Below are positions 59,988 to 64,000 of a stretch of 64,000 bases of DNA, piece after piece (position 1 is the stretch's first letter; each line of letters starts with the position of its first letter). The position numbers and the translations under genes are program-made. Under the pieces are notes generated by a model. It searched no databases and was not told the origin of the DNA. It worked only from the letters and a program-made list of their open reading frames with translations. The stretch lies in contig NC_031495.1 in NCBI RefSeq assembly GCF_000237925.1, positions 32,774,706 through 32,838,705 of the forward strand. Direction: 5' to 3'. Origin of the DNA: Schistosoma mansoni. Its lineage: Eukaryota; Platyhelminthes; Trematoda; Strigeidida; Schistosomatidae.

Positions 59988-62900
59988 TCAATATTAGTTC
60001 AGTTAGCAACAGATCACTTGAAACACTTTATTATCTTGTAACTTCTACATTCTTTACTAATACATCATTACATTTTAACATTTTGAGGTGGATGTAAGTA
60101 GCTTATAATTGAATCAATTAACCATACATATACAGAACATAGCAGTCTGAAAACAAATATACATATCTCACATTTTACAGTCGTACTAATACAATGAGAA
60201 AAAGAAAAATGACTCGAGTCAATGATAATAATACTGGGTGTATTGGAAATTGAATATAATCTGCCGAAAAAAGGAATGGAATTTCAGACAGTCTAAATTA
60301 TAATCCAAAAAAGTTTTAGTACAGAAAAGCACAACTGTTTTTACTGAGAAAAAAGTTTTGTGAATAAATTTTAAAAATTAAATCTCCATTGCACTTTCTA
60401 AGTCGCAAAGTCAAAAGAGAGCATGATGTGTGTACATACACACATAGAGAGATATATGTAATTGTTATCGGTTTTAAAAGATGCCGATAGCTGTTGTACA
60501 ACAAGCATAAACCGAGCTCCCTTTATAAAAATAATCGAATATATATATATATATATATATATAATGTCGCTGAACATTTGCTCAATTTATAAGGGAAAAA
60601 TGTTACAGTTTTCAGACCAATTTTATAACTGATTATGTACATGTTATAATTAAAAAGAGAAACATGATTACATAACAATGACGGTCGACTGGTTGATTTC
60701 AAGAAACTAGTGAAAAAACTAATTTCCTTAGTGTGTGAAAACTATTCTTGACTTATTCAGGTTATAATCGGGTGGTGGACAACTGAACTAAAGCCCGATA
60801 GAAATGCTTCATAAAGTGTTTTGTTCATTTTTGCGACAACCTATTAGAAAAAGGCAATACTCTCATTGACTATCTAGTTTTCGCTTACTCTGTAAGCTCG
60901 TAATGTGATTCAAATATGCAGATTATTGGAGTTATTCTTTATGACTAATATATATCTTTGTGGAGTACTGAAATTATTCAACAATCCTGAAAACTATTGA
61001 TTTGAGTAGCAGTCCGCTATCATTAGTGAAATTTTTCATGAAAGACTGTTCTTTATATTCTAGTAGGCAGCGATAACTGATATGCAAAATTCATCCGATA
61101 ATGGCAACAAACGATTATCAATGACGAGTGAACTATAGTTACGAAATGGTTGGAATTGAAAAACGTCATAATAATCAACGGTAAATGGAACTGTTGAATT
61201 AACTTAGCATTAAAAAGATGATGTAGTAGAGATCGATATCATACACGTTTAAACGGACTTAACTGTTAAAGAAAGTGATAATTTACGTTTCATTGAATTT
61301 CAGTCACTTTTAACATGTAATTAAATGATGCAATACATTGTCTAGCATTGCATCTCTTGTTGTCATGCTCACACAATAGGATATGTAATAAGTTTTCATT
61401 TCCAGCTTGTGCAAAAGAGATCAGTAATAATAGCAATTTTTATTGTAACAAACATGGTTCACATAAAATAAATAAAACAACTTCTTGACACGTAAAAATG
61501 AAAAATAGAGAGGGGACATATCCTCCCCCCTAAAACTTACTTATGAAGAAATCGTGTTTGTGATGTTCGACTTTTCATTAATGAAATTAAATTATGACTG
61601 AATAATTGCGGATGTTGACCTGATATTGACATCATTGTATCTTTGAATACAAATAACCAAAGACATCGTCTTGGAACGAGCTAATTAATGGAAAACAAAA
61701 GAATAATCTTATGAAGCAGTCTTCGTAAAAAGATTGAAAGGTTATGCACTTATGAACTTATACATATGTTTTTATAACAACTAGAGTACTCACTAACCAA
61801 ATGGTGTAAACCAATAACAATGAAATATATTAGTAAGTGACACCTGTTATGTCTACAAAACGTTTGTTTTGCCTTGTTCAACTAATTATTTTGTACAAGT
61901 ACTAGAGAGGACTAGATTAGAAGACAACACCAGTCTACAAAGTCACCGACTAGTTGGAATAAGGTGTACTGGAAGGTGCTTGAGGAAATTGTAATTAACG
62001 AATACAGAGCTTAGGGAACATGGAACGAAATTGACCGAAACGATCCAAGTATACTCATTCACTACATTCTATAAAGTTGCTAAACATGGTACTATATTAT
62101 ATTGTCTACTATCAGTTTTATTCTTTTCCTATAGGTTTTTTTTAATCCTAATTTTAGACGAGTTTTAATTTTTTAAAATCACAATTATTTGTTTTTGTGA
62201 TAATGTCGAAACTTGGACGGATAAATATTTGTACTAGGATTCTACGTTATTTATGTCTGTTTACAAATAAATAAGAAGAAATTAGAATCCAATTGATTGC
62301 AAAAAAAACATGTAACTTAGTGGCACACGATACTTCAGTCACATATTTGTGAGATTTTGATGTTAACTAGATAGAGACACAGAAAAATACATTTCTTCTT
62401 TACAACCCGTCCTTCCTAACCTTCATCTACAACCAGTTAGGAAATACCAATTTACTTTCGATACGTTTTTTTATATTTAATCACGCATTTTTCCATAATG
62501 TAGGGTATCCTCTATTTTTGGGATTGTCGATTTTGGCATGACCGCTAAAAAGTTGATGAATTTACACGAAATCCGGATCTTTGGAAAACGAGAAGAGTTC
62601 CAGTGAATTTAAAACATAAATACGAACAGTAATAACTTTTGTTCATAATATACATATAACTGAAGTCAAGTATTCTATAGAAAAAAGGGTAGAAAATTCA
62701 TAATTTCCATGCAAAACTGAGAATTGAAACACATTTACACACGCATGTACCCACATACACTCAAGCGTTCATAACTAGTTGATATGTACAAACTAACTAA
62801 AATATAAAAAAGAAACTATTGAAACACCATTCAACTATTATGGACAAAGTCATATCTAGGTTGGCTATTGAAAAAAATTTGTTATCTCATTTAAACAAAA

Positions 62901-63029
62901 ATTCAATAATTGTGAAGTTGGTAAGATAGTTCTATACTACTTAGGGAATATATGCAAAATAGATTGAAACTTTATATATAAGTTTTTAGATAGAGAAAAA
63001 TATTGTATGTTAGGTTGTTGAAGGCAACG
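59988..63029. other. Probable upstream intron of the kinase gene, no feature
   Basis: AT-rich DNA with a (TA)n tract near 60539. I looked on the minus strand for further CNH or linker exons and found none that I could support. Confidence 0.35.
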
Positions 63030-63190
63030 GACAAGAAACCATGGACTTGGGTCCCGTTGTAGTAAGCACTTGTCAGCAAGGAGAACTTGTGGTGTTTGGA
63101 GAACTGATGTTGTCTACGTGATGAGAATCTGTATCACTCAGTTTTACAATCTGAGACTTTACCACTAAGCTATTCTGGCAGCGATTGACC
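63030..63190 (-). repeat. tRNA-derived SINE-like repeat
   Basis: On the minus strand, 63180-63120 reads GCCAGAATAGCTTAGTGGTA (A-box-like), then a possible anticodon arm CTCAG...CTGAG, as in a tRNA 5' half. The B-box region is degraded. The body ending near ACCATGGACTTGGGTCCC (read on plus) is one I recall as a common schistosome repeat. Not a functional tRNA. Confidence 0.45.
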
Positions 63191-64000
63191 TCATGATGAA
63201 ATGAGTTATTTAAAACTGATTGGTCAGTGAGTAATAACCAATGTCACATTTATTTAGCTCATTAAGTGATCAAATTCTATGCATATATATATATATATGA
63301 AATTCGTCTATCGAAATACAGTGATAGTTCTTATTTTCACTCTACGTAGTTTGGTTATTGATAACGTCACTAAACTGTGTCAAAAGTACAACCACTAAAT
63401 AGCAAACAAATTATTGGACAGTTTATAATTGAAACATTGAATGAAAAGACAGTTCGGGTTGAAATTTGAATTTTCTACCATGAAGTATTTTTAAACGACA
63501 CAAAATCAACGCACAACAGTAAAAATGGAATAAAGCTAAAAAACGATAAGTAGCACTTAAGAAATGTCATCACTTATTCTAGTCAGATGAACAGTAATGT
63601 TGTAGTCATTATTTAAACAAATCACATTTTTTCAATGAGAGTAAAGTAAGTTAGTCATCATCATAGGACATGACAGAAATGTGTATTAGTCCAACTTAGC
63701 AGACTTCATATTAGTACAGTAAAAGGAAAAATGAAATTATGAAAATTAAGAGTTGCAATGATTATATCAAGATTAGTTGTAATTTAATCATGGGGAGGCA
63801 GTTTGAAAACAAATGAAATCAGAAAGAATTAAAACTATGAAAAAATCTGTATCGCTTAAATCGATTGGAATTTGTGCTGGTCGAGTACCCGAACTATGGC
63901 TTGCGGATATGGCCACTTTTATCCTGCTAATCAACGCCTAAACTAGGTAATAGCACATATTCGGGTAGGTAGAGATTGGATTTCCTGTGTAACATATTCA

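Noticed and set aside
63120-63180. A tRNA gene on the minus strand
   Set aside because: The 5' half looks tRNA-like but the T-arm is degraded and the acceptor stem does not pair. It is a SINE head.

Overview
The window looks like nuclear DNA from a blood fluke (genus Schistosoma, species not resolved). Four things point there: AT-rich sequence with genes split by tiny (35-39 bp) introns at their 5' ends and kilobase introns downstream; RTE-clade LINEs resembling the schistosome SR/Perere type; Penelope-like elements; and SINEs carrying decayed Sm-alpha-type hammerhead motifs. Three host genes were assembled exon by exon. No rRNA, functional tRNA, CRISPR array or bacterial-style operon was seen.

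Layout. 1-1055: decayed LINE pieces. 3083-11352 (minus): complete coding region of the translation termination GTPase eRF3, seven exons, 517 codons. Its large introns hold a Penelope-like fragment, LTR-like repeats and a LINE deletion derivative. 11722-20220 (plus): a decayed LINE copy opening head-to-head with eRF3, about 370 bp from its start codon. This LINE holds a solo-LTR-like unit, which in turn holds a young, nearly full-length Ty3/gypsy element (12064-17634). 20220-25070: old repeats, a SINE-like repeat and a gypsy fossil. 25110-25521 (plus): a complete 100-residue acylphosphatase gene of four exons within 412 bp, including a 17-nt microexon.

26300-31812 is intergenic, with an LTR-like repeat and a Penelope-like remnant bounded by 66-bp inverted repeats. 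31813-58328 (minus) holds the last seven recognisable exons of a MAP4K3/5-type (GCK-family) kinase, encoding part of the C-terminal citron-homology (CNH) domain. Its introns are up to 10.5 kb and are loaded with mobile elements: an apparently intact RTE-clade LINE with a 12-bp target duplication (37335-41209), a second full-length LINE with one frame break (43295-47210), a gypsy fossil (about 52.9-54.4 kb), a 5'-truncated LINE (55.3-56.5 kb) and hammerhead-type SINEs. 58329-64000 is probably upstream intron of the same gene; no further exon was found there.

The three genes have unrelated cellular jobs: ending translation, hydrolysing acyl phosphates and stress/MAP-kinase signalling. Their architecture is what unites them. 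Two show the micro-intron pattern, and the long introns serve as landing sites for mobile elements. No clearly new enzymatic system is visible. The most notable structures are the micro-intron acylphosphatase gene, the nested insertions beside the eRF3 promoter, the short LINE deletion derivative, the Penelope inverted repeats and the head-to-head hammerhead SINEs.
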